From Ignavibacteriales bacterium UBA1304 (lineage in GTDB: Bacteria; Bacteroidota; Ignavibacteria; Ignavibacteriales; Ignavibacteriaceae), in NCBI GenBank assembly GCA_002307295.1, contig DBTY01000046.1:1-64000 (forward strand): DNA of 64,000 nt, in the 5' to 3' direction. The translations under genes were made by a program, and so were the position numbers. The notes beneath the pieces are model-generated. The model was not told where the DNA came from, did not search any database, and was given only the letters and a program-made list of their open reading frames with translations. This document shows, piece by piece, positions 51,251-60,469 of this stretch; position 1 is the stretch's first letter; each line of letters starts with the position of its first letter.

Positions 51251-53761
51251 ATGGACGGAAACTTTTCGGATAGGTTGCAAGATGTGATTAGGCTCAGCAG
51301 AGAAGAAGCTCTCCGTTTAGGTCACGATTACATCGGTACCGAACATTTATTGCTTGGTATCATTAGGGAAGGACAAGGCGTAGCTGTACGGATTTTAAGA
51401 AATCTTGAGTGTGATCTTGTTAAGCTTAAAAAATCCATTGAGGATACTGTTAGAACCACAGGCGGCACTTTAACAATCGGAAATATTCCGCTTACTAAGC
51501 AAGCCGAAAAAGTTCTTAAGATAACACAGATTGAGTCAAAAATCTACAAGGCCGATGTTATCGGAACTGAGCATTTATTGCTCTCTCTATTAAGAGACGA
51601 GGATAACATTGCCACGCAGATACTGCATCAGTTTAACATTACGTACGACACTGCCCGCGCAGAATTGAACGCGATGCTTTCAAACAAATCAACGCACGAC
51701 CCAATAGGGGCTACCCCTCCGATTTCGGATAAAAAAACGGAGAAAACCAAGACTCCGGTTTTGGATAACTTCGGAAGAGACTTAACAAAGCTTGCCGTAG
51801 AAGATAAGCTTGATCCGGTTGTAGGCAGAGAAAAGGAAATTGAACGCGTTGCGCAGATATTAAGCCGCAGAAAAAAGAACAATCCTGTTTTAATTGGCGA
51901 GCCGGGCGTTGGTAAAACTGCCATTGCTGAAGGCTTAGCGCTAAGAATTGTACAGAAAAAAGTTCCGCGCATTCTTCAGGATAAACGGGTTGTTACATTA
52001 GACCTTGCCGGGTTAGTGGCAGGCACAAAATACCGCGGTCAGTTTGAAGAAAGAATGAAAGCTCTTATGAACGAGCTTGAAAAAGCGCGCGATGTTATTC
52101 TGTTTATAGACGAACTGCATACTATTGTAGGCGCAGGCGGAGCTTCCGGCTCTCTCGACGCTTCCAACATGTTTAAGCCCGCTTTATCACGCGGCGATAT
52201 TCAGTGCATTGGAGCTACTACTCTTGATGAATATAGAAAATTTATTGAAACTGACGGAGCTTTAGACCGTAGATTCCAGAAAATAATGGTTGAACCGCCT
52301 AGTTATGATGAAACAATACAAATATTAAATAATATAAAATTTAAATACGAAGAGCATCATCACGTTCATTATTCTAATGACGCAATTGAAGCCGCCGTTA
52401 AACTTAGCGTTAGATATATAACGGATAAACATCTTCCGGATAAAGCTATTGACGTGCTTGATGAAGCCGGCTCAAGAGTGCACATGGGCAATTTTGAAGT
52501 GCCTCAGGAAGTGCTTGAGCTTGAAGGCGAAATTGAAAAAGTGCGGCAGGAAAAAGCTTCTGTCGTCAAAAAACAGGATTATGAAGAAGCCGCCCGTTTG
52601 AGGGATAAGGAAAGAACTCTTCAATCCGACTTGGAAGTTGCTAAACGGGAATGGGACGCTAAAACAAAGGATATAGTTTACGACGTTTCTGAAGAAGATA
52701 TGGCTACTGTAGTTGCTATGATGACCGGCATACCTGTTAACAGAGTCGCTCAGACTGAATCTGAAAAACTTCTTAATATGGAAGAAGCTCTTAAAGGATT
52801 TATTGTTGGGCAGGACGAAGCCGTTTCTAAGCTTACGCGGGCTATCAGAAGAACGCGCGCAGGTTTGAAAAATCCTTCGAGACCTATTGGAAGTTTTATT
52901 TTCTTAGGGCCTACGGGAGTTGGAAAAACTGAATTGTGCAAAGCTCTTGCTAAATATCTTTTTGATACCGAAAACGCTTTGGTAAGAATTGATATGAGCG
53001 AGTATATGGAAAAATTTGCTCTTTCGAGATTAGTTGGAGCGCCTCCGGGATATGTAGGTTATGATGAAGGCGGACAGCTGACTGAAAAAGTTAGACGTAA
53101 ACCTTACTCTGTAGTTCTTTTTGACGAGATTGAAAAAGCTCATCCTGATATTTTTAGTATTCTGTTACAGGTTTTAGACGATGGTATTCTTACCGATAGT
53201 CTGGGACGTAAAGTTGATTTCAAAAATACAATTATAATAATGACCTCTAACGTTGGAACAAGAGACGTTAAAGCTCTCGGTTCTTTTGGATTTTCTGAAA
53301 GCAACACGTCTGATAACAAATACTCCAATATGAAGAACACGCTTGAAGAGGCTATGAAGAAATTGTTTAATCCGGAGTTCCTAAACAGAGTGGATGAAAC
53401 AATTGTATTCAGAAATCTTGAAAAAGCGGATATTGTTAAGATTATTGATATTGAAATAAAAGACCTTGTGAAAAATGTCCGGGAAAATAAAATGGAAATT
53501 TCGCTCGACCAGAGCGCGAAGGATTTTATTGCAGAAATGGGATTTGACGAAAAGAACGGCGCAAGACCTTTAAGAAGAGCAATTCAAAAATATGTTGAAG
53601 ACCCTCTTTCAGAAGAAATATTGCGCGGTATCTTTAAAGATGGAGCTAAGATTCTTGTTAAACACGTTGAAAAGTTAGATCATCTGATTTTTATTGATGA
53701 AAATATCGATATAAATATATCGGATGAAGCTACTGAAAAAAGCGATACGACGGAGTCCTAA
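51251..53761 (+). CDS. clpC: ATP-dependent Clp protease ATPase subunit ClpC
   Basis: 836 aa. Two Clp N repeats (about 1-145); first AAA module with Walker A GEPGVGKTA (about 216-224) and Walker B VILFIDELHTIVGAG; a UVR segment KQDYEEAARLRDKERTL (about 441-457) in the middle domain, which marks ClpC rather than ClpA or ClpB; second AAA module with Walker A GPTGVGKTE (about 553-561) and SEYMEKFALSRLVGAPPGYV. It unfolds proteins for ClpP. Preceded by AAAGGA, followed by a strong terminator; single-gene unit. Confidence 0.96.
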   Translation: MDGNFSDRLQDVIRLSREEALRLGHDYIGTEHLLLGIIREGQGVAVRILRNLECDLVKLKKSIEDTVRTTGGTLTIGNIPLTKQAEKVLKITQIESKIYKADVIGTEHLLLSLLRDEDNIATQILHQFNITYDTARAELNAMLSNKSTHDPIGATPPISDKKTEKTKTPVLDNFGRDLTKLAVEDKLDPVVGREKEIERVAQILSRRKKNNPVLIGEPGVGKTAIAEGLALRIVQKKVPRILQDKRVVTLDLAGLVAGTKYRGQFEERMKALMNELEKARDVILFIDELHTIVGAGGASGSLDASNMFKPALSRGDIQCIGATTLDEYRKFIETDGALDRRFQKIMVEPPSYDETIQILNNIKFKYEEHHHVHYSNDAIEAAVKLSVRYITDKHLPDKAIDVLDEAGSRVHMGNFEVPQEVLELEGEIEKVRQEKASVVKKQDYEEAARLRDKERTLQSDLEVAKREWDAKTKDIVYDVSEEDMATVVAMMTGIPVNRVAQTESEKLLNMEEALKGFIVGQDEAVSKLTRAIRRTRAGLKNPSRPIGSFIFLGPTGVGKTELCKALAKYLFDTENALVRIDMSEYMEKFALSRLVGAPPGYVGYDEGGQLTEKVRRKPYSVVLFDEIEKAHPDIFSILLQVLDDGILTDSLGRKVDFKNTIIIMTSNVGTRDVKALGSFGFSESNTSDNKYSNMKNTLEEAMKKLFNPEFLNRVDETIVFRNLEKADIVKIIDIEIKDLVKNVRENKMEISLDQSAKDFIAEMGFDEKNGARPLRRAIQKYVEDPLSEEILRGIFKDGAKILVKHVEKLDHLIFIDENIDINISDEATEKSDTTES

Positions 53762-53781
53762 GCTTTATGTAATATTGTGAT

Positions 53782-53816
53782 AAAAAAAGCGTATTGAATA
53801 AATACGCTTTTTTTTT
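53782..53816 (+). terminator. Terminator after clpC
   Basis: AAAGCGTATT and AAATACGCTTT form a stem closed by a short AT loop, followed by a run of T. It lies 21 bases after the clpC stop. Confidence 0.88.
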
Positions 53817-53847
53817 GAAAAAAATGATTACGAAAATAGTATATTTG
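53815..53847 (+). promoter_or_regulatory. Bacteroidetes-type promoter of phhB-pyrE
   Basis: TTG (53815-53817) at the end of the terminator's T run, 22 bases, then TATATTTG (53840-53847) fits TTG-N-TAnnTTTG. The expected start of transcription (about 53854) is only about 14 bases before the phhB ATG. Confidence 0.5.
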
Positions 53848-53867
53848 AAAAATAAAAATTGGCATAT

Positions 53868-54149
53868 ATGAAAAAGCTCGCTAAGCAGGAAGTAAACGAT
53901 AAACTCGTGAATTTAAAAGAGTGGGTTAATATTGATATAGCAATTACCCGTGAATTTGTTTTTAAAGATTTTGCGGCCGCTGTTGAGTTTATAAATAAAA
54001 TTGCAGCAGTCGCTGAAAAATTAGAACATCACCCCGATATACTGTTGCATTCATGGAACAAAGTAAAGGTATATAACTCCACGCACGACGTAAAAGGCGT
54101 AACAGAGAAAGATATTAAATTAGCGGAAGAAATTGATAAAATTGTTTAA
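53868..54149 (+). CDS. phhB: 4a-hydroxytetrahydrobiopterin dehydratase
   Basis: 93 aa. The PCD/DCoH fold with its active-site block EKLEHHPDILLHSWNKVKVY (two adjacent His) and the end THDVKGVTEKDIKLAEEID. It recycles the pterin cofactor of aromatic amino acid hydroxylases, or acts on related pterins. The frame is open from a TTG at 53859; the ATG at 53868 is taken as start. No Shine-Dalgarno sequence is visible and the predicted leader is very short. The next gene, pyrE, starts 20 bases on. Confidence 0.88.
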   Translation: MKKLAKQEVNDKLVNLKEWVNIDIAITREFVFKDFAAAVEFINKIAAVAEKLEHHPDILLHSWNKVKVYNSTHDVKGVTEKDIKLAEEIDKIV

Positions 54150-54169
54150 TTAACACAAAAGGAATTTTA

Positions 54170-54751
54170 ATGGGACTATCTAAAGAAGAAATCTTAAATA
54201 TATTCAAGAAAACAGAAGCTTTACTAAACGGACATTTTTTGCTAACCTCAGGACGCCATAGCAGCGTTTATTTTCAATGCGCAAAAGTTCTTCAATATCC
54301 CGAACATAACGAAGCGATATGTTCAATTATAGTAGAGCATTTTAAAAATTATGATTTTGACACGGTAATTGCGCCTGCAATAGGCGGCATTGTTGTCGGT
54401 CAGGAAGTAGCCCGCCAATTGAATAAAAAATTTATTTTTGCGGAAAGAGAAGAGAAAAACCTTACTTTAAGACGCGGTTTTTCAATTGCAAAAGGAGAAA
54501 AATTTTTAGTTTGCGAAGACGTAGTCACTACTGGCGGATCTGTTTTTGAAGTGATTGATATTGTTAAAAATGCAGGCGGAATTGTAGCCGGAGTTGGTTA
54601 TATTGTAGACCGCAGCAACGGCAAAGTAAATTTTGGAGTAGAACAAAAAAGCGCCGTCAGTCTAGACGCAATTTCGTTTGCGGCTGATGAATGCGAGCTG
54701 TGTAAACAAGGGCTTCAGGTAGTTAAACCAGGTTCAAGGAAAATATCATAA
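54170..54751 (+). CDS. pyrE: Orotate phosphoribosyltransferase
   Basis: 193 aa. The PRPP-binding loop LVCEDVVTTGGSVFEVI (about 112-128) and the N-terminal GHFLLTSGRHSSVYFQCAKV are clear; FAEREEKNLTLRRGF is the flexible catalytic loop. It makes orotidine monophosphate in pyrimidine synthesis. A GGAATTTT Shine-Dalgarno-like run precedes it. Its stop overlaps the next ATG by one base (TAATG). Confidence 0.94.
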   Translation: MGLSKEEILNIFKKTEALLNGHFLLTSGRHSSVYFQCAKVLQYPEHNEAICSIIVEHFKNYDFDTVIAPAIGGIVVGQEVARQLNKKFIFAEREEKNLTLRRGFSIAKGEKFLVCEDVVTTGGSVFEVIDIVKNAGGIVAGVGYIVDRSNGKVNFGVEQKSAVSLDAISFAADECELCKQGLQVVKPGSRKIS

Positions 54752-55881
54752 TGGATAAAACGCTTTCGTATATTCATAGTTTTGTGTCTGATGAATTACT
54801 TTTTCAGACGGTAATTACAGCGCTGATAATTATTGCCACTCTGATTCTCTCTAAAATTATCAGTTTTATTATTAGAAAGATACTAAAACCAATATTCGAA
54901 AAAACCGACACTACTCTTGACGATCAGTTATTGGTGGTTATAGAAAAAGTAACGTTTAGGGAATTGATTGTAGCTGGAATTTATTATGCTTCGCAGCATA
55001 TTGAAGACGCTTTTCACTACATCCCATTTAGTCCTCGCGAATCGTTGTATGGGCATTACCTGTTTATAAAAACCGCCTTCAATCTTGTAGACGGATTTTT
55101 GTTTGCCGCATCGATAATTATTCTTCTACTGTTCTCATTTAGTTTGATTTCAATAACGTTTGACTGGTACGCAAAAAAAATAAACGCGGAAGCGAATCGT
55201 GATCTTAGCGGAAGTCTATTCCCGCTGTTAAAAAAAATATCCAAAATAATTTTAGCCGCTTTGGCAGTGGTTATTGTTCTTTCTAAATTTAACGTTAATA
55301 TAAGCGGTTTTATTGTTTCTCTGGGCGTCGGCTCGTTAGCCGTAGCTTTAGCCGCGCAGGAAACGATTTCTAATATGATTAGCGGATTTATTATAATGAT
55401 TGACCGCCCCTTTAGAATAGGGGATAGAATTAAATTTGCAAATAACGAAATTGGCGACGTTGTGGAAATTGGCATTAGAAGCACTAAGATATTGGACTTT
55501 GACAGCAATCATGTTATCATTCCAAATAACGAGATAGTTAAATCGAGGATAGTCAATCTTAATTATCCAATTACTTTTACCCGCGCTTTAGTGGACGTTT
55601 CAATTTCTTATGACGCTAATTTAAAGCAAGCAAAAGACCTGCTTATAAAAATAGCCGCCGAACATCCGCTTGTTGCAAAAGAATATCCTCCAGAAGTATA
55701 TTTTATGAAATTTGGAGATTCGGCTATTGATCTTAGGCTGGCGGTTAAAACAGATCATTTTAAAAATGTGTTTGATATCCAGTGTCAGATTCGCGAACAG
55801 ATATTTGAAACCTTTAAAAAAGAAGGAATCGAAATACCTTTCCCTCAGCGGGTTGTAAAAATTGAGAATGACGAAAAATAA
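54751..55881 (+). CDS. MscS family mechanosensitive channel
   Basis: 376 aa. Three or four membrane helices in the first 190 residues, then the hallmark pore helix GSLAVALAAQETISNMISGF and the beta domain start DRPFRIGDRIKFANNEIGDV. A C-terminal alpha/beta vestibule follows. It opens under membrane tension to release solutes. Coupled to pyrE by a 1-nt overlap, which is more likely compact packing than shared function. Confidence 0.92.
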   Translation: MDKTLSYIHSFVSDELLFQTVITALIIIATLILSKIISFIIRKILKPIFEKTDTTLDDQLLVVIEKVTFRELIVAGIYYASQHIEDAFHYIPFSPRESLYGHYLFIKTAFNLVDGFLFAASIIILLLFSFSLISITFDWYAKKINAEANRDLSGSLFPLLKKISKIILAALAVVIVLSKFNVNISGFIVSLGVGSLAVALAAQETISNMISGFIIMIDRPFRIGDRIKFANNEIGDVVEIGIRSTKILDFDSNHVIIPNNEIVKSRIVNLNYPITFTRALVDVSISYDANLKQAKDLLIKIAAEHPLVAKEYPPEVYFMKFGDSAIDLRLAVKTDHFKNVFDIQCQIREQIFETFKKEGIEIPFPQRVVKIENDEK

Positions 55882-55902
55882 TAATTCTATTAGGCATGGC
55901 AA

Positions 55903-57180
55903 ATGAAAATAATTATAAGTCTGCTTTTTATTTTAAGCGTATCGATTTGCGCGCAGATAAAATTTGACGATTACTTTGAATATAAATCTCTAAGAATTGA
56001 CTATTTCCACACCGGCAATATAAACAACGATAGCTATTCTATTGACGAACTAAAGGAAGAGCCCTATTGGGGCGGTTCTAAAACAAACCTTCTTGATAAG
56101 TTTGATTATGGAAAATACAAAGTAGAAGTTTATGATTCCGAATCTAAGAAAATAATATTCTCTAAAAATTACTCGACGCTTTTTAGCGAATGGCAGACTA
56201 CGGAAGAAGCTAAAAACACATATAAAACTTTTAGCGAAACTGTCGTTATTCCTTATCCTAAAAAAGACGTTGAGGTCAAATTTTATACGCGCGATAAAAA
56301 GAATATACTGCATGATAAATTTACGTATAAAATTTCTCCCCAGAATTATTTTATATCAAAAGAAAGACATCTTAGCTTTAAAACGTTTGACGTATCAGTA
56401 GCGGGTCCGTCCGATAAAAAAGTTGACATAGTGATTATTCCTGAAGGTTATACTGCCGCTGAAATGGGCAGGTTTAAAGAAGACTGCGCTAAGTTTGCAG
56501 GCTACCTTTTTAATGCTACTCCGTTTAAGGAAAATAAAGATAAATTTAATATCCGCGGCGTAGAAGCTCCTTCATTGGAATCGGGCGCTGATATTCCAAA
56601 AAATAACGAGTGGAAAAAGACGATATTAAATACAAACTTTTATACTTTTGACGTTGAACGATACTTAATGACTACAGATAATAAAGCCGTAAGAGACGTA
56701 GCGGCTAACGCGCCATACGACCAGATATACATAATAGTTAATTCTGAAAAGTACGGAGGCGGTTCTATATTTAACCATTATTCCATTGGCACAAATCAAA
56801 ATCCTTATGCCGAATATGTTTTTGTGCATGAGTTTGGGCACGGTTTTGCAGGGCTTGCCGACGAGTATTATACCAGCGAAGTAGCTTATGAAAACATGTA
56901 TCCTATGGATGTTGAGCCTATTGAGCCAAATTTGACTACGCTTGTAAATTTTGATAAAAAATGGAAAGACCTTGTAAGCAAAGACACTCCTGTGCCTACT
57001 CCTGACGAAGATAAGTATAAGGTTAAAAATGTCGTTGGCGCATTTGAAGGAGGCGGCTATGTGGCTAAAGGCGTATACAGACCGAGTTTTGACTGCACGA
57101 TGAAATCAAAATCGGTAAATAATTTTTGTCCTGTATGTAAAAGAGCTATTGAACAAATGATCCGGTTTTATTCCGAATAA
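55903..57180 (+). CDS. Secreted M64-type metallopeptidase
   Basis: 425 aa. Signal peptide MKIIISLLFILSVSICAQ. An N-terminal beta domain (about 25-150), then a catalytic domain with DIVIIPEGYTAAEMGRFKED and the zinc motif FVHEFGHGFAGLADEYY (His309, Glu310, His313, and the acidic DE further on). This matches the IgA peptidase M64 family found in Bacteroidetes. A C-terminal Cys pair lies in CPVCKRAI. It lies 21 bases after the channel gene. Substrate unknown. Confidence 0.9.
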   Translation: MKIIISLLFILSVSICAQIKFDDYFEYKSLRIDYFHTGNINNDSYSIDELKEEPYWGGSKTNLLDKFDYGKYKVEVYDSESKKIIFSKNYSTLFSEWQTTEEAKNTYKTFSETVVIPYPKKDVEVKFYTRDKKNILHDKFTYKISPQNYFISKERHLSFKTFDVSVAGPSDKKVDIVIIPEGYTAAEMGRFKEDCAKFAGYLFNATPFKENKDKFNIRGVEAPSLESGADIPKNNEWKKTILNTNFYTFDVERYLMTTDNKAVRDVAANAPYDQIYIIVNSEKYGGGSIFNHYSIGTNQNPYAEYVFVHEFGHGFAGLADEYYTSEVAYENMYPMDVEPIEPNLTTLVNFDKKWKDLVSKDTPVPTPDEDKYKVKNVVGAFEGGGYVAKGVYRPSFDCTMKSKSVNNFCPVCKRAIEQMIRFYSE

Positions 57181-57231
57181 TTTAGCGACGCTTTCAACTT
57201 AATATAAATTTACAATTTCGGTATTTAATTT

Positions 57232-58461
57232 ATGAATCAAAAAAAACTTCATCGAACGATTGAAACAATTGCTTCAAAACATTTTGATTCCGAATATGAA
57301 ATGTTAATAAGCGTGCTAAATCAGGTTGTTGAGGACGAGCAGCTTAATATTAACGGGGGAAGAATATGGGTTCTAAACCCGGAAGCAAAAGGATATAAGC
57401 TTTTATATCAGATAGGCAAAGTTGCAAAAATAAATCCTGATTTTTATCTGAAGATAAAAGACTATCCTGTCTTTGAACAGATTGTTAAAGAAAGAACCAT
57501 TCTTGGCGACGAAACTAATACTGTCTTAAGGAAAAAAGGGATATTTAAATATTCGGCTTCAGGGGTTGGCGATAAAATAAAAATTGACGGAAAACCTTTT
57601 TACGAATATCTGCTTGCTCTTAACAGCGAACAGATTGACGACGAATTCCGATATCGCCTGAATATAATTGCCACAGCGCTTACTTCAAGATTAAAGCAAA
57701 AAAAGATTTCCGAAAGCGAACAATTGCTAAAAGCTGGATTAGACAAAGCAAGACAGCTACAGAAAAGTATCCTGCCGGAACATGAATATGTCTTTAGGAA
57801 TTATGATTTATATGGAATAACCTATCCGGCTGAGATAGTTGGAGGAGATTTTTTTGATTATCTGCGCGTAGGAGACGATCCAGACAGGCTTGGCGTAGTA
57901 GTTGGAGACGCGGCAAGCAAAGGCGTAAGCGCAGCAGCCGAAGCTATGTATATCTCCGGCGCAATTAGAATGGCAAGCACGTTTGAAATAAAAATTGCAG
58001 CGCTGATGAAAAAAACAAACCAGCTTGTAAATAAAATTTTTAGCGACGATAAATTCGCTTCTCTTTTTTATGGCGAACTTTCACGCGACGATAACGGTTT
58101 GTTTTTGTATGCTAACGCAGGGCACAATCCCCCTTTGTTTATTAGGAAAGACTCCGATGAAATAATTCATTTGGATTCTACAGGACCTCTTTTAGGCCCT
58201 ACTCCAAACGCTAAATATGTTGTTAACAGTCTTAATATCAACTCCGGCGACGTTTTAGTTATTTTCTCTGACGGCGTGGTTGAAGCAGCCAATACGGAAT
58301 TTGAAATGTACGACGATTACAGATTGGAAAATCTTTTAAGGGAAGTAAAACATTTGTCTTCCAAAGAAATAGCGTATTCAATTATAGAATCTGTAATTAA
58401 GTTTTCGGTAAATGGAAAATACACAGACGATAAAACTTTAGTAATAATAAAGAAAAGATAA
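57232..58461 (+). CDS. GAF-PP2C (SpoIIE-type) serine phosphatase
   Basis: 409 aa. Residues about 1-150 look like a GAF sensor; about 155-185 a coiled linker; about 186-409 a SpoIIE/RsbU phosphatase with metal-binding blocks VGGDFFDYL (about 203-211), VVVGDAASKGVSAAAEAM, YANAGHNPPLFI and VIFSDGVVEAAN. Such proteins dephosphorylate anti-sigma-factor antagonists in partner-switching. No antagonist or anti-sigma gene is adjacent. It lies 1 base before the aldehyde dehydrogenase gene and is likely co-transcribed with it. Confidence 0.92.
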   Translation: MNQKKLHRTIETIASKHFDSEYEMLISVLNQVVEDEQLNINGGRIWVLNPEAKGYKLLYQIGKVAKINPDFYLKIKDYPVFEQIVKERTILGDETNTVLRKKGIFKYSASGVGDKIKIDGKPFYEYLLALNSEQIDDEFRYRLNIIATALTSRLKQKKISESEQLLKAGLDKARQLQKSILPEHEYVFRNYDLYGITYPAEIVGGDFFDYLRVGDDPDRLGVVVGDAASKGVSAAAEAMYISGAIRMASTFEIKIAALMKKTNQLVNKIFSDDKFASLFYGELSRDDNGLFLYANAGHNPPLFIRKDSDEIIHLDSTGPLLGPTPNAKYVVNSLNINSGDVLVIFSDGVVEAANTEFEMYDDYRLENLLREVKHLSSKEIAYSIIESVIKFSVNGKYTDDKTLVIIKKR

Positions 58462-58462
58462 A

Positions 58463-59830
58463 ATGTTAAAATCAATTAACCCGTTTAATAATTCTATTAT
58501 TGCTGAATACGACGAGTATTCTCCTGAAAAAGTTAATGAAATAATAAAAAAGACCCAAGCGGATTTTTTATTGTGGAAAGAAAAAAGCTTTGATTATCGC
58601 AAAAAAAGAATGGAGAACGCGGCTAAAATTCTTAGAGATAACAAAGAAAAATACGCAATGCTTATAACCGAAGAAATGGGAAAGCCGATTACTCAATCGC
58701 GCGCGGAGATTGGCAAATGCGCCTGGGTATGCGAGTATTACGCCGAAGGAGCCGAAGAATATCTACAGGATGAAATTGTTAAAACGGAAGCTTATAAAAG
58801 CTACGCTACTTATCAGCCTATTGGAATTGTATTAGCCGTTATGCCGTGGAACTATCCCTTCTGGCAGGTATTCAGATTTGCTGCGCCTAATCTTATGGCG
58901 GGTAATGCGGGGCTGCTTAAACACTCGTCAAATGTAACGGGCTGTTCTTATGCTATTGAAGAAATATTTAAACTTGCCGGTTTTCCGGAAAATCTATTCC
59001 GCAGTTTAATCATAAAATCGGATAAGGTGGAAGCCGTAATAAATAATCCGGCAGTTAAAGCCGTTACGCTGACCGGCAGCGCTTTAGCTGGAAAGTCGGT
59101 TGCCGGGCTTGCAGGAGCAGCGCTTAAAAAAAGCGTGCTGGAACTGGGCGGCAGCGATCCTTACATTATTCTTGGCGACGCCGATCTTAATCTAACTATA
59201 AAAGCCTGTTATGCCGCAAGATATTTAAATGCCGGACAAAGCTGTATAGCCGCAAAAAGATTTATAGTAGTAGAAAGTATTTATGACGAATTTATAAAAC
59301 GCTTTATTGACGAAATTAAGACAAAAAAATCTGGCGATCCAAAAGATGAAAAAACCGATATCGGCCCTCAGGCGCGAGCTGATTTGAGGGATGAGCTGCA
59401 TGAACAGGTAATGAAAAGCGTAAACCTTGGAGCTAAAATTTTACTTGGCGGAGAAATTCCTAAAGGAGATAATGCTTATTATCCTCCAACAGTTTTAGCG
59501 GATGTAAAAAAAGGAATGCCCGCTTACGAAGAAGAATTATTCGGCCCTGCGGCTGTAATAATAAAAGTGAAAGACGAAGCGGAAGCTGTTCAGGTTGCTA
59601 ACGACACTATATTCGGGCTTGGTTCGGCTGTGTTTACTTCCAACATTACAAAAGGTGAAAGTATAGCTAAGTATGAAATTGAAGCCGGAAGCTGTTTTGT
59701 AAACGACTTTGTTAAATCGGATCCTCATCTTCCATTTGGCGGAATAAAGAGCTCAGGTTACGGGCGCGAACTTGCTCCGTTCGGAATTAAAGAATTTGTA
59801 AATATTAAAACAGTCGTAGTAAAAAAATAA
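58463..59830 (+). CDS. NAD(P)-dependent succinate-semialdehyde dehydrogenase
   Basis: 455 aa. Aldehyde dehydrogenase superfamily with catalytic Cys261 in NAGQSCIAAKRF, the general-base Glu in VLELGGSDPYI and the fold start LAVMPWNYPFWQVFRFAAP. The short N-terminus and the end DPHLPFGGIKSSGYGREL are characteristic of GabD/SSADH-type enzymes, which oxidise succinate semialdehyde to succinate. It would take up any semialdehyde released by the Kgd-type enzyme at the other end of the window. It overlaps the Crp-type regulator gene by 1 nt. Confidence 0.88.
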   Translation: MLKSINPFNNSIIAEYDEYSPEKVNEIIKKTQADFLLWKEKSFDYRKKRMENAAKILRDNKEKYAMLITEEMGKPITQSRAEIGKCAWVCEYYAEGAEEYLQDEIVKTEAYKSYATYQPIGIVLAVMPWNYPFWQVFRFAAPNLMAGNAGLLKHSSNVTGCSYAIEEIFKLAGFPENLFRSLIIKSDKVEAVINNPAVKAVTLTGSALAGKSVAGLAGAALKKSVLELGGSDPYIILGDADLNLTIKACYAARYLNAGQSCIAAKRFIVVESIYDEFIKRFIDEIKTKKSGDPKDEKTDIGPQARADLRDELHEQVMKSVNLGAKILLGGEIPKGDNAYYPPTVLADVKKGMPAYEEELFGPAAVIIKVKDEAEAVQVANDTIFGLGSAVFTSNITKGESIAKYEIEAGSCFVNDFVKSDPHLPFGGIKSSGYGRELAPFGIKEFVNIKTVVVKK

Positions 59831-60402
59831 TGCGTCCTGATTTTATAAATGGTTTAATGCCTGGATCTGATGAAAAATGGGAAACTTATAAAAAATATTT
59901 TAAGGAAATAAAGGCGGATAGCAAAACTACTCTACTAAAGGAAGGCGAAGTAGCTAAAAAAATATATTTTATAAAAAAAGGCTGCATAAGAATGTGGTAT
60001 AACCACAATGGAAAAGATATCACATTTCAATTCTTTTTTGAGAACAGCGTAGTCGCATCAATTGAAAGTTTTAAATTAGAAAAGGAAAACCTGTTTTATC
60101 TGGAAACAATTGAGCCTTCCGAATTATATACTTTATCAAAAGAAGATTTCACAACTATAATAGAAAAAGAGCCTGCAATCAAAGACCAATTGTTTGAATT
60201 TCTATTCCTTCGTTTTTCGAATTATGCCGCTCAGTTTCTCTCGTCAATTCGCGATACTCCAACTCAAAGATATCTTGATTTGTTGAAAAACAAACCTTTC
60301 ATCATTCAGAGAATTCCGCAGCATTATATAGCGTCTTATCTTGGCATTACTTCAGTATCGTTAAGCAGGATACGAAATAAAATTCAGAGAAATAATCAAT
60401 AA
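59830..60402 (+). CDS. Crp/Fnr family transcriptional regulator
   Basis: 190 aa. An N-terminal cyclic-nucleotide-binding beta roll (about 25-125; KEGEVAKKIYFIKKGCIRMW), then a dimer helix and a short C-terminal helix-turn-helix (PQHYIASYLGITSVSLSRIR). There is no Cys cluster, so it is not an Fnr iron-sulfur sensor, and the phosphate-binding Arg-Ser motif of true cAMP receptors is not obvious. Last gene of the phosphatase, aldehyde dehydrogenase, regulator string; it may control that string. Confidence 0.88.
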   Translation: MRPDFINGLMPGSDEKWETYKKYFKEIKADSKTTLLKEGEVAKKIYFIKKGCIRMWYNHNGKDITFQFFFENSVVASIESFKLEKENLFYLETIEPSELYTLSKEDFTTIIEKEPAIKDQLFEFLFLRFSNYAAQFLSSIRDTPTQRYLDLLKNKPFIIQRIPQHYIASYLGITSVSLSRIRNKIQRNNQ

Positions 60403-60469
60403 TTATTTTAGCTCCGCCATTGAAGCTGTTTTGCAGCGACATAATAAATTATCTAAGTATTTTGCATCT

